From Desulforhopalus sp. IMCC35007 (GTDB lineage: Bacteria > Desulfobacterota > Desulfobulbia > Desulfobulbales > Desulfocapsaceae), in the NCBI RefSeq assembly GCF_005116575.1, contig NZ_SWCN01000009.1, positions 140,065 to 204,064 on the forward strand: a stretch of DNA of 64,000 bases. Direction: 5' to 3'. The translations under genes and the position numbers were made by a program. Positions 1-8,457 of the stretch are shown in pieces (position 1 is the stretch's first letter; every line of letters begins with the position of its first letter). The notes beneath the pieces are model-generated. The model was not told the origin of the DNA. It saw only the letters and a list, made by a program, of their open reading frames with translations, and searched no databases.

Positions 1-426
1 CTGCGGTGCTATCCTGGACGTTAAGCCACAGTAAAGAGACCAGCAGAATCCCAAAATGATGGGAGATTGGTAACAGGGAGCGTGTTAGAATATACCAGAT
101 TATCCAATACCCGTGTTTTAAACGCGGGATGGCGTATACGATCCAGCAAAGGCTACTATAGCAATTTAAAGATTTGAATAGAATAATATTTCTTGTCTTT
201 TTTTACTCTTTATGTCTTTTTACACTCCTAGAGATACGACTTCATTGTCCGCTGACAGATGTCACCACATGGTATGCATAAAGAGCATCTTAAAGAACTC
301 TACAATTCGTGCAAGGTGGTCGAAAAAAACAATAAACTTCTCTTTCTTTCTCAATCAGGCGGACAAAACACATTAACCACGGCAGATAAGTCATTGATAT
401 CTACAACAGACAATTAGGCAACAGGC
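1..426. other. Noncoding region before rnd
   Basis: No convincing gene was found on either strand. The middle part (about 170-230) is AT-rich with T runs. Around 111-130 lies a short imperfect inverted repeat (CCCGTGTTT against AAACGCGGG) that could be the remnant of an upstream terminator, but it has almost no loop and no clear T run. The promoter of the downstream RNase D gene is probably here; I cannot assign its boxes. Confidence 0.4.
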
Positions 427-1563
427 ATGGAAAAGCTGAACACATTAATACAAAACGAGAAGGACCTCGACCTGCTCGTTCAAAAAGCACGACAAACTGA
501 TGCGGTGGCCCTGGATACTGAATTTGTCTGGGAAAGAACCTATTACCCGCAACTCGGCCTGATCCAGATCGCTCTCTCCGACGAAGAATGCTATCTGATA
601 GATCCACTTGCCATCAAAGACCTTTCTGCCCTGGGTAAACTCCTCTCCGACCGTGGAGTTGTGAAAATTCTTCATGATGCACCTCAGGATCTTGCAATCC
701 TCCAGCGGGCAACGGGTGCAACCCCTCAAAACATTTTTGACACAAGGCTTGCCGCCGGCTTTTCAGACCTCTCCGCGACCCTCTCGCTTGGCAATCTGAT
801 CAAAGAACTTCTGGACATTGACCTTGCCAAAAATGAAACGAGAACAAATTGGCTAATGCGCCCGTTGACTAAGGCACAGGTTGACTATGCCCTCGACGAC
901 GTACGATATCTCCGAGCAATCCGTATTATCTTATTAACCAGAATAATCGGACCTAAAATTAAATCCTGGCTGCAGGAAGAGCTCAATCTCCTCAATAATC
1001 CTGCTACTTACAATGGGGTCAGCAGCAATGATCGCTATCTTAAAGTAAGAGGAAGCAACAGTTTGAACCGACGAGGCCTTGCAGTTTTAAAAAATCTGGC
1101 CACATGGCGCGACGGTACGGCCCAGAAGCTTGATCGGCCAAGAGGACACATCATTTCTGACACCAACCTGGTCGAAATATCCAAATCATGTCCGCAAAAC
1201 GCAGAATCACTGAAAGAAAAAACATCTCTCTCAGACAAGGCAGTCACACGTTACGCCGCAAATATCACGGCAATTGTCTCAGCGACTCTGGACCAGGATC
1301 CTGCACTCTACCCGGAACCAAAAAAGCCAACCCGACTAACAGCTGGTGATAAGCAAAATCTAGAAAAGCTGAACGGCCTCATCACCCTCAAATGCGACCT
1401 GCTGGGTATAGCACCAAGCCTTGTGGGAAACAGTTCTGAGCTCAAGCAGCTGATCAAGACCTTGCGAGCCAATAGAGAAAAAGAGGTACAACAACTCCGT
1501 CAGGCGTCGGGGTGGAGAAAGAGCTTTCTTGAAGATTTTTTCAGGCAAAACCGGGAAAAATAA
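427..1563 (+). CDS. rnd: Ribonuclease D
   Basis: A 378-residue 3'-5' exoribonuclease of the DEDDy family, which trims the 3' ends of tRNA precursors and other small RNAs in the cytoplasm. The N-terminal exonuclease domain (about residues 5-175) shows the first acidic motif DTEF near residue 31, a middle motif with HDAPQD, and the final YxxxD-type motif YALDDVRYL. HRDC-like helical domains fill the C-terminal half. The length matches E. coli RNase D (375). The ATG start puts the usual N-terminus of the family in place. It is a single gene, with the next gene 50 bases downstream on the same strand. Confidence 0.93.
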   Translation: MEKLNTLIQNEKDLDLLVQKARQTDAVALDTEFVWERTYYPQLGLIQIALSDEECYLIDPLAIKDLSALGKLLSDRGVVKILHDAPQDLAILQRATGATPQNIFDTRLAAGFSDLSATLSLGNLIKELLDIDLAKNETRTNWLMRPLTKAQVDYALDDVRYLRAIRIILLTRIIGPKIKSWLQEELNLLNNPATYNGVSSNDRYLKVRGSNSLNRRGLAVLKNLATWRDGTAQKLDRPRGHIISDTNLVEISKSCPQNAESLKEKTSLSDKAVTRYAANITAIVSATLDQDPALYPEPKKPTRLTAGDKQNLEKLNGLITLKCDLLGIAPSLVGNSSELKQLIKTLRANREKEVQQLRQASGWRKSFLEDFFRQNREK

Positions 1564-1613
1564 TTACCGTTGTCAATCAGGATATTATATAAACCTCACC
1601 GGTGGAGTGCACC

Positions 1614-2096
1614 ATGAAAACAGGATATACAATTCTTTTATTTCTCTTCATCTTCCTGATATCTACATGCATACCTCTGCACAACAGCCATGCCGAGGAA
1701 GCCTATTTGGGCTGGGAAGAGGATTCTCCTTACAATAAGCTCTACAACAACCAGGACCGGGACTCACTGAAAGGCGTTCTCGTCAAATTCACAGAAATCA
1801 CACCCATGAAAGGTATGGTGGCTGGGACCGGCTTCATTCTCCGTGAAGGTAACGAGGAGATCAACGTCCACCTCTGTCCGTCAAGCTACGCAAACGCTAA
1901 ACAGACTGGACTCAAGACGGGGGAAAAGACGAAAGTAAAAGGTGCATGGGCTGTCGTTAGCGATAAGGACGTGTTTATGGCCGCCAAAGTCAAGCAGGGT
2001 GAGAGTTTTGAATTTAAGGTCAGGCGAACCAAAGATGGCACTCCTTTCTGGACAATGTCTGAAGAAATGCTTGCACAGGAAAAAAATCAAAACTAA
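1614..2096 (+). CDS. Small exported protein, possible OB-fold
   Basis: A 160-residue protein that I do not recognise. The ATG at 1614 is preferred over the in-frame GTG at 1602 because a GGTGGAG ribosome-binding site sits 6 bases upstream of it. Residues 1-27 form a signal peptide with a long hydrophobic core ending in SHA, so the product is probably periplasmic. The mature part has alternating beta-type segments (a VLVKFTEI strand, a GTGFILREG turn, then TKVKGAW and DVFMAAKV) reminiscent of a small OB-fold; this is only an inference from the pattern. It contains one cysteine after the signal peptide. It follows rnd on the same strand, without an obvious functional link. Confidence 0.6.
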   Translation: MKTGYTILLFLFIFLISTCIPLHNSHAEEAYLGWEEDSPYNKLYNNQDRDSLKGVLVKFTEITPMKGMVAGTGFILREGNEEINVHLCPSSYANAKQTGLKTGEKTKVKGAWAVVSDKDVFMAAKVKQGESFEFKVRRTKDGTPFWTMSEEMLAQEKNQN

Positions 2097-2132
2097 CACA
2101 AAATATGTTTGAGACCATACAGCATCGCTACA

Positions 2133-3476
2133 CTACGGTGTAGCGATCTCCAGAGGGACCGCAGACTCAACGGTTCGGGCTGGGGATTCATTGCAAACAT
2201 CCTGATTCTCACTGCAAAGGATACTGAGATTTCGCCGGGCAACCTCATTACCGTTTGCAGCAGCCTGGCTTAACCAGAAACGTGCCTTCTCCGTATCAGT
2301 TGCAACCCCCACCCCTTTAATATAACAGTATCCCAGCCTGCTCTGTGCCAGGACAAAACCCTGTTCTGCCGCTTTTTCCCACCAGAAAAATGCTTTTTCC
2401 GGATTGCGATCAACTCCCAATCCTTTATAATACATACGCCCTATATTGTATTGCCCCGATGGATCACCGTTCTCGGCAGAACGTTCATACCAATGGGCCG
2501 CCTGAATATAATCCTGTTCAACCCCGATACCATTGCTATATTTCCAGGCAATATTATTCTGGGCCAGAACATAGCCCTGCTCGGCTGCTTTTAAAAACCA
2601 TTGAGCCGCTTTTTCTTCAGAGGGTTCAGTACCATCACCTTTAGCATACATCATAGCTAAATTATATTGCGCTGTGACAACACCCTCCTGAGCAGCCTTT
2701 GTCGTCCAGAAAAAAGCTTTCTCGATATTTTTTTCTGTACCTTCTCCGAGATAATACATACTTGCAATCTTCACCACGGAGTTCAGGTCTCCTCCTTTTG
2801 CAGCTTTAAGGAAGAGGTCCAAAGCAACGATTTTATCAGGAACCACACGTTCACCACGGTAGTACATCCAGGCCAGCTCGCGAAGGGCGTCGCTGTCGCC
2901 AGCCGACGCCGCCTGCCTTCTCCAAAAGAGCGCCTGCTCATAATCCTGGGCAACGCCATCACCTAAGGCATACATTTCGCCGAGCTGTCTTTTTGCTGGA
3001 ATTGATCCTTTTTCAGCCGCCTTTAAAAACCAGCTATGAGCAAGAACCTTGTCCACGGCAACCCCTTCACCTAGAAACAGAGCCCGAGCGTACATGAACT
3101 GCCCTTCCGCATCATCTTTTCCCGCAAGGATTTTCAGCCAGTACACCGCTTTTTCAGAGTCTTTTTCAGCACAGATCCCATCATTATACATCTGTGCAAT
3201 ATACTTTTGCCCCTCGGTATTATTTTGCCGGGCCGCCTTTAAAAACCAACGATAAGCAAGACATTTCTCTTTGCCCTTAACCGTAAGGTAATGCCTGCCG
3301 AGTTTCATCATAGAAGGAACACTTCCCCGATCAGCAAGAGTCGTCAGCTCCTCTACGGACTCAGCGCAAACAGGGGGGACAGTCAGGGCGCACAGCCAAA
3401 AGCCGAAACAGAGAACAGAAGCTGAAATTCGCAAGATTAAAGACAACTTTTTTTCAATTACCATTAAGAACATCAA
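2133..3476 (-). CDS. Exported Sel1-repeat protein
   Basis: A 447-residue protein with an N-terminal signal peptide (hydrophobic stretch about residues 12-35, ending near VCAES) followed by roughly ten Sel1-like repeats of about 36 residues. The repeats show the usual pattern of A..G.....LG..Y..G.GV..D...A..W...AA..G. Sel1 repeats are alpha-solenoid protein-binding scaffolds related to TPRs, here probably periplasmic. The partner cannot be told from the sequence. An in-frame ATG at codon 5 is an alternative start and would give a shorter n-region. The gene converges on the small exported protein at 1614-2096. Confidence 0.85.
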   Translation of the reverse strand: MMFLMVIEKKLSLILRISASVLCFGFWLCALTVPPVCAESVEELTTLADRGSVPSMMKLGRHYLTVKGKEKCLAYRWFLKAARQNNTEGQKYIAQMYNDGICAEKDSEKAVYWLKILAGKDDAEGQFMYARALFLGEGVAVDKVLAHSWFLKAAEKGSIPAKRQLGEMYALGDGVAQDYEQALFWRRQAASAGDSDALRELAWMYYRGERVVPDKIVALDLFLKAAKGGDLNSVVKIASMYYLGEGTEKNIEKAFFWTTKAAQEGVVTAQYNLAMMYAKGDGTEPSEEKAAQWFLKAAEQGYVLAQNNIAWKYSNGIGVEQDYIQAAHWYERSAENGDPSGQYNIGRMYYKGLGVDRNPEKAFFWWEKAAEQGFVLAQSRLGYCYIKGVGVATDTEKARFWLSQAAANGNEVARRNLSILCSENQDVCNESPARTVESAVPLEIATP

Positions 3477-3542
3477 TACTCACCGCAACACACAATAATG
3501 ACCCACGTTGCTTAAAAATTAATACCGTACAACAATTTCCAC

Positions 3543-4223
3543 TTACTCACTTACCTTCGGCAGTTGATCAAGATACCATTTCAATGGATCAAGAAGTTCA
3601 AATCCTAAGTCAATGAGTTTCTTCTTCACCCCTATGACATTATTGGTAAGCAGATAGGGAAATATAGCTCTCTTATCTTCTTCCCAATAACGGGTAACTA
3701 AAACACTTCCAAGGGAGATATTCTCTTCGCTAATTATGTCTACAATTTTTTTCATTTGTCCAGGCTGGTCTTTAACAACAATACACAGCAACGTCCCGGG
3801 CTCATCAATATTAAGCACATTGACAAAGGCCCTCAGCAGATCTCTGGTTGACAAGATACCTTTCAGATACCCCTCTTCATCGACCACCGGTAATGCTCCC
3901 ACCTTTTTTTTCTGCATGACAAGTAACGTATCCTGCAGGGTATAATAGGGATAAATAGTAAGAGGCTTGCTTGTCATGATATCTGAGACCGGAAACCCGC
4001 CAATCTTCCCAAGAGTAATCTCGTAATCGGGTTTTTTTAAAAGAGTAGACGGCATGGCATCACGCATATCCCTATCAGAAATTATCCCAAGGAGCTTTCC
4101 CTTGCTGTCGACCACCGGGAGATGGCGAATGCTTTTCTCACCCATCAGTTTCTTTGCCTCAAAAATAGTCAAATCAGGCCCTACTGTGATAAGATTTGTT
4201 GCCATTCTTTCGCTTACAAACAT
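3543..4223 (-). CDS. CBS-ACT domain protein, AcuB-like
   Basis: A 226-residue protein with two CBS domains (about residues 1-60 and 75-135) and a C-terminal ACT domain (about 142-215). This architecture is that of AcuB of the Bacillus acuABC operon and of many uncharacterised delta-proteobacterial proteins. CBS pairs usually bind adenine nucleotides, and ACT domains bind amino acids or small effectors. The gene lies directly downstream of an AcuC-like deacetylase in the same orientation (56-base gap), which reproduces the acuB-acuC pairing and supports a role in controlling acyl-CoA synthetase activity. That role is inferred from context. An ATG start with GGAGG upstream fits. Confidence 0.8.
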   Translation of the reverse strand: MFVSERMATNLITVGPDLTIFEAKKLMGEKSIRHLPVVDSKGKLLGIISDRDMRDAMPSTLLKKPDYEITLGKIGGFPVSDIMTSKPLTIYPYYTLQDTLLVMQKKKVGALPVVDEEGYLKGILSTRDLLRAFVNVLNIDEPGTLLCIVVKDQPGQMKKIVDIISEENISLGSVLVTRYWEEDKRAIFPYLLTNNVIGVKKKLIDLGFELLDPLKWYLDQLPKVSE

Positions 4224-4279
4224 AATTCCTCCTGTAATCCTTCACTGTTTAGGACATCAAAACAAAATTGGTTGGGCTA

Positions 4280-5239
4280 TCAAAAAGAGCGCAGTTCACA
4301 CAACATTTTTATATGATTTTCTACAAGTACAGGCAGCATCTCGAGATTATAGCCACCTTCCAGTACTGAGACCACCTTGCCATTGGTATAACGGTTAACA
4401 AGATTTAAAATGACCTGCGTTACAAAATCATAGCCATCGGTGGTGAGGTTCGTGCCGGACATCATATCATCAATATGGGCGTCAAATCCTGCAGACAAAA
4501 GAATAAATTCCGGTTCAAATTTTTTAATAGCTGGAACCAGATCCTGCATCATAAGGCGGCGATACTCCTCATCACCCCGACCAGGGAGAACGGGAGAATT
4601 CTTGGTAAAACCATCTCCTTCCCCGATCCCCTCCTCAAAATCTCGGCCCGTACCGGGATATGCAAAAGAAGGATGCTCATGTATAGAGTAGTAGAGCACG
4701 GTGGGATCGTTATCAAAAATATGCTGGGTACCATTCCCGTGGTGCACATCAAAATCAATAATAGCCACCCGCTTAATCCCGTGATTTCGCTGGAGATACC
4801 TCGCCCCGATTGCCACATTATTAAAATAACAGAACCCCATAGGAGCAGACACCTCAGCGTGATGCCCTGGGGGTCTTATCGCGCAAAACGCCCGGTCAAT
4901 CTCACCTGACATCACCAAGTCAATGGCCTTGAGTACCCCTCCAACTGCAAGATATGCAACGTCAGAGGTCTCTCGACATATTGCATTGTCAGGATGTTCG
5001 AACTCCGTAAGACCATAAATGCAAGCCTCTTCGAATTTCGTTATATAGTGTATGTTATGTACAGATTCAATCCACCGCTTATTGGCAGGTTCCGCTTCAA
5101 TCTTTACCAGTTTGTCAAGCATCCCGGTTTTAACCAGATGGTTGTATATGGCTATCAGGCGCTCCGGTGATTCCGGATGTGCTGCACCGGTATCGTGTAA
5201 CAGATATCTCTCGTCGTAAACAAATCCTGTTTTCTTCAT
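4280..5239 (-). CDS. Histone deacetylase family hydrolase, AcuC-like
   Basis: A 319-residue zinc-dependent deacetylase of the class I/II HDAC fold. The active-site features are all present: RPPGHHA with the paired histidines, DFDVHHGNG with the zinc-binding Asp and His, the second zinc Asp in GFDAH, and the C-terminal GGYN tyrosine. Bacterial relatives include AcuC, which deacetylates and reactivates acetyl-CoA synthetase, and also polyamine deacetylases. The neighbouring AcuB-like gene and the two acyl-CoA synthetases elsewhere in the window favour the AcuC role, but the substrate is not proven by sequence. It is transcribed leftwards, probably together with the CBS-ACT gene. Confidence 0.85.
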   Translation of the reverse strand: MKKTGFVYDERYLLHDTGAAHPESPERLIAIYNHLVKTGMLDKLVKIEAEPANKRWIESVHNIHYITKFEEACIYGLTEFEHPDNAICRETSDVAYLAVGGVLKAIDLVMSGEIDRAFCAIRPPGHHAEVSAPMGFCYFNNVAIGARYLQRNHGIKRVAIIDFDVHHGNGTQHIFDNDPTVLYYSIHEHPSFAYPGTGRDFEEGIGEGDGFTKNSPVLPGRGDEEYRRLMMQDLVPAIKKFEPEFILLSAGFDAHIDDMMSGTNLTTDGYDFVTQVILNLVNRYTNGKVVSVLEGGYNLEMLPVLVENHIKMLCELRSF

Positions 5240-5292
5240 AAAAGTTCCTCTGTCCAGTTAGTCACTTCCCTCCAGCTCGTCCATGTCAGATA

Positions 5293-6300
5293 TTATTTCG
5301 AACACCCCAGCATATCAACGACAACTCGTCCTTTTTGCTTGCCATTTAAAATAAAGCCGATCTCAGCACCCAGGTCTTCTAAAGAGATCTGACGTCCTAT
5401 TTCCTCAAGATGCGTTATTTTCCAATCAAGGGCCAGTTTATGCCATACCTCTTTTCTATGACCAAGAGGACAGTTCTGCGAGTCGATGCCAACAAGACTC
5501 ACCCCCCGTAAAATGAAAGGAAAAACATTGAGCGGGAGCTCTGGAGAGGCGACGTTTCCGCAGCAGGTGACCACACCCAGTGGCTGTGTAGACTTTATCG
5601 CAGCTACAAGAATCTCTCCACCGACTGTATCAACTACACCCGCCCAGAGGCTTTTCAAAAGTGGCCGATCATAACCTTCTGCCGCTGTTTTTCGGTCAAT
5701 GACCTCCCCTGCCCCAAGTTTTTTTAGAAAATCTCCTGCACTCACTTTACCACTCACAGCTGTCACAGAATACCCAAGTTTTGCAAGAATAGCGACAGTA
5801 AGCGAACCAACGCCTCCTGAGGCCCCGGTCACAAGAATTCTCCCCATGTCGGGGGCAACGTGCTCAACCAGAGCAGCAACCGACATACCCGCTGTTAATC
5901 CAGCCGTACCAAGAATCATACTCTCTTTCAGACTGAGCCCTTTCGGCAAGGGGACCACCCATGAGGCAGGAACCCGGATATAGCCACCGTACCCACCGGG
6001 GGTATTCATGCCCAGATCGTAACTTGTTACAATAACCTCTGAACCAGGCGAAATTGTATCGACACTGCTTTCTTCAACAATTCCGGCAGCATCTACACCA
6101 GGAGTGTGGGGATATTTTTTGGTTACCCCTTTGTTTCCTGTGGCCGAAAGAGCATCTTTATAGTTCAGAGATGAGTAGATGACTTTCACAAGAACCTCAC
6201 CGTCCCCCAAACTATCAAGAGGCCGATCCTTGATCGCCCGCGAGAACGTGCCGTCCTCTTCTTCTGTTACCACCATCGCCCGAAAGGTTTTCCCACTCAT
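5293..6300 (-). CDS. acuI: Acrylyl-CoA reductase AcuI/YhdH family
   Basis: A 335-residue medium-chain dehydrogenase/reductase of the YhdH/YhfP/AcuI type without the catalytic zinc site. Residues 1-140 form the GroES-like domain with SSLNYKDALS, and the central Rossmann fold carries TGASGGVGS. Family members reduce acrylyl-CoA to propionyl-CoA with NADPH. A product of propionyl-CoA would feed directly into the methylmalonyl-CoA genes that follow at 8-25 kb. The start has AGGAGG upstream. The gene lies 53 bases upstream of the deacetylase gene on the same strand and may be co-transcribed. The physiological substrate (acrylate, a 3-hydroxypropionate product or another enoyl compound) is inferred. 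Confidence 0.75.
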   Translation of the reverse strand: MSGKTFRAMVVTEEEDGTFSRAIKDRPLDSLGDGEVLVKVIYSSLNYKDALSATGNKGVTKKYPHTPGVDAAGIVEESSVDTISPGSEVIVTSYDLGMNTPGGYGGYIRVPASWVVPLPKGLSLKESMILGTAGLTAGMSVAALVEHVAPDMGRILVTGASGGVGSLTVAILAKLGYSVTAVSGKVSAGDFLKKLGAGEVIDRKTAAEGYDRPLLKSLWAGVVDTVGGEILVAAIKSTQPLGVVTCCGNVASPELPLNVFPFILRGVSLVGIDSQNCPLGHRKEVWHKLALDWKITHLEEIGRQISLEDLGAEIGFILNGKQKGRVVVDMLGCSK

Positions 6301-6400
6301 CGTTTTCCTCCTTATAAGTTTCCCGGCTCTATATAGATTTCATTTCCGAGATATCAGACAACACTCACAATATCTGAAAATAGACAATTCCACCAGAGTC

Positions 6401-7249
6401 TTAGCGTAGCTTTTTCTCTATTATCCGGCATTGGTCATCCAGACGACAGGCCCCAACCAGAGGATCGTGATACAAGGTAAACCATGCCTTTTGCCTGGAA
6501 TATTGAGCAAACAGTTCTCTTTTCTTTTGTATCACCTCAAGGGGAAAGTTGTCGTAGGCCATCACCCAGAGAGGATTTACATGGGCGGTTGTTGGGAAGA
6601 GGTCCCCAAGATGCACTGCCACCTCCCCATCAGAGCTGATCTCCACCATCTGATGCCCTCTGGTATGGCCACCTGTATGGACTACAGTCACCCCGGGACA
6701 GATCTCCATGCGACCAGCCACAAGCTTTAGCCCCTCACACCCTTTTGTAAAAACAAAATTCTCAGGTAAATAGGTTGCTTCTGCTCTTATATCAGGATTT
6801 TGCACATCCTCCCACTCATCTTTTTGTACCCAGTATTGAGCATTACCAAAAACGGGGATATTTTCCCCGGCGGCATCAACCATCTCAAGCCCGCCTGCAT
6901 GATCAAAATCACAGTGAGTCAAAACCACATCGGTCACATCAGCACACGAATATCCAAGTTCACTCAGAGCTGCAGGAATTGACCATTGCGGGCCTACCTG
7001 AAATATCGCATTCTGCTTTTGAGTGAGTTTAACGCCAAGACCTGTATCAATAAGAATCTTCCGGTCAGGCGCTACAATAAAAAGAGGATCATTGCACATC
7101 TCAATGGTGTTATCGGCAGCCACAGAATATTTTTTACTCCAGAGAACCTTGGGAACAGGGCCAAACATTGTTCCGCCGTCCAGACGAAACGTCCCACCAG
7201 GCAGCCAGAAGACATCAAAAGCACCAAGTTTCATGGTTGAGCAGGCCAT
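6401..7249 (-). CDS. Metallo-beta-lactamase-fold hydrolase
   Basis: A 282-residue MBL-fold protein of the AHL-lactonase/hydroxyacylglutathione-hydrolase type. It has the metal-binding HxDxDH motif as THCDFDHAGG, a downstream HTGGHTRGH, a GDLFP aspartate and a C-terminal HDP histidine, so both metal sites appear complete. The ATG at 7249 is chosen because AAGGAG lies 7 bases upstream; a GTG one codon earlier is also possible. The substrate could be a lactone, thioester or related ester. It is the first gene of the leftward set MBL-acuI-acuC-acuB and is divergent from the TetR gene at 7676, suggesting shared control through the region between them. Confidence 0.8.
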   Translation of the reverse strand: MACSTMKLGAFDVFWLPGGTFRLDGGTMFGPVPKVLWSKKYSVAADNTIEMCNDPLFIVAPDRKILIDTGLGVKLTQKQNAIFQVGPQWSIPAALSELGYSCADVTDVVLTHCDFDHAGGLEMVDAAGENIPVFGNAQYWVQKDEWEDVQNPDIRAEATYLPENFVFTKGCEGLKLVAGRMEICPGVTVVHTGGHTRGHQMVEISSDGEVAVHLGDLFPTTAHVNPLWVMAYDNFPLEVIQKKRELFAQYSRQKAWFTLYHDPLVGACRLDDQCRIIEKKLR

Positions 7250-7675
7250 CACTATACTCCTTGTTTCAATTATTCAACGCTCGAACCTTGCGGTCACAGA
7301 AGCAGGCTAAGCGGCCATTCTTCACGCAATAACGGTCCAGAGAATGCAGGCTATCACTCACGATAAAAGGGTGGACAAAAAACTACAATATCCATTTACT
7401 CAAAGAACCTGGATCTCTTTTTTCTTGACAAAAAAACGAGACCTAATATATACAAAGAGTAACATTGTTACACAACACCGAATCACATTTTCTAATTTTT
7501 TTTTACTTTTCTTTTTTTTTACACATTTTCAAATACTAAGGCTACAGATTTAATAAATAACAACAATATATAGTCTCATTCAAAATGAATCTCTCTAAAC
7601 ATAAAATACGTTTTATCAACAGTTTAACAGGTGAGAATTATTTAAAACAATCACAAATTGCTGCTGATGATAACA
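7250..7675. other. Divergent promoter region between MBL gene and tetR
   Basis: This stretch has no plausible gene. It is AT-rich with long T runs at about 7495-7520. It contains a 13-base palindrome at 7459-7471 and a second small palindrome ATTCA-AAA-TGAAT near 7580-7595. The region separates a leftward and a rightward transcription unit, so it should hold both promoters. Confidence 0.5.
7459..7471. promoter_or_regulatory. Palindromic operator candidate
   Basis: GTAACATTGTTAC is a palindrome with five-base arms (GTAAC/GTTAC) around ATT. Its right side, extended to AACATTGTTACAC, is repeated exactly at 25960-25972, upstream of the acyl-CoA ligase and histidine kinase genes. It lies about 205 bases upstream of tetR. 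The size suits a TetR-family operator. The assignment is inferred from symmetry and recurrence only. Confidence 0.4.
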
Positions 7676-8296
7676 ATGTTAGACAACCTTAATGAAGATG
7701 TAAAAAAAAGACTTGAAGTGGCGGTCATGGAGGTTTTTTCAACTTCCGACTTTCACAAAGCAAGCATCAGAGACATTGCAGATACTGCCGGGGTAAGTTT
7801 TACTACAATTTACAAACATTTTGGGAGTAAAGAACGTCTTCTCTTTGCTTTTGTAAATATCTGGATGGAGCGACTCACCGATCGAATCGAGGACCACCTC
7901 AAAGGAATTGAAGACTTAAAAGAAAAACTCCGCAAAGTGTTTTGGCTGCATCTGGATTTTTACGAACGCCATGAAGAACTGGGAAGAATATTGTTCATAA
8001 CTCTCCCCATGAAAACCTGGATGGCCGATGACAGCTTTGACCAGAAAAGAAGGGTTCGTCTTATCATTGAGGTTTTTAAAGCGGGCCAGAAACAAGGCAT
8101 CATAAACCCACATATGCGTGCTGGCTCTCTACTTGATTTCTTACTCGGATTTATCCAGCGTATTTTTTTCATGTGGATAATCAGAGGGAAGCAGGAAAAG
8201 CTTGCCGATGAGGCAAATGCACTGTTTGAAATGGTCTGGCAAGGAATAGCAAACCCAGCAATTATAGAATACAAACAACCCCTCGTCGAGGAATAG
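7676..8296 (+). CDS. TetR-family regulator (paralogue 1)
   Basis: A TetR-type repressor of about 206 residues. The N-terminal helix-turn-helix is clear (SIRDIADTAGVSFTTIYKHF), followed by an all-helical ligand domain. The ATG at 7676 is chosen because it aligns with the corresponding methionine of its paralogue at 12062-12727; an upstream ATG at 7667 and TTG at 7658 are in frame, and none has a good ribosome-binding site. The paralogue is alike along the whole length, including RKVFWL, LPMKTWMAD and FEMVWQG. The pair flanks the methylmalonyl-CoA decarboxylase operon. A ligand such as a short acyl-CoA is plausible but not shown. Confidence 0.85.
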   Translation: MLDNLNEDVKKRLEVAVMEVFSTSDFHKASIRDIADTAGVSFTTIYKHFGSKERLLFAFVNIWMERLTDRIEDHLKGIEDLKEKLRKVFWLHLDFYERHEELGRILFITLPMKTWMADDSFDQKRRVRLIIEVFKAGQKQGIINPHMRAGSLLDFLLGFIQRIFFMWIIRGKQEKLADEANALFEMVWQGIANPAIIEYKQPLVEE

Positions 8297-8364
8297 GCTC
8301 CATGAAACTCTTCGACCAGATAACCAAGACTACCCCCGGTAAACGGGAAAATAAGCCGGGATAG

Positions 8365-8416
8365 GTACCTTCACGAAATTCAATCCCATAAAACAAGAAA
8401 TGAATTTCTAAGGTAC
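8365..8416 (+). promoter_or_regulatory. Long leader hairpin before mmdA
   Basis: GTACCTT (8365-8371) and GAAATTCA (8375-8382) pair perfectly with TGAATTTC (8401-8408) and AAGGTAC (8410-8416). This gives 15 base pairs broken by a 3/1 internal loop, closed by an 18-base loop. It ends 41 bases before the mmdA start. There is no T run, so it is not a standard terminator. It may be an operator, an mRNA-stabilising or a regulatory leader element. Confidence 0.5.
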
Positions 8417-8457
8417 TCAAACGCAGCACAAAACAAACTGATCACGGAGCTCATAAC

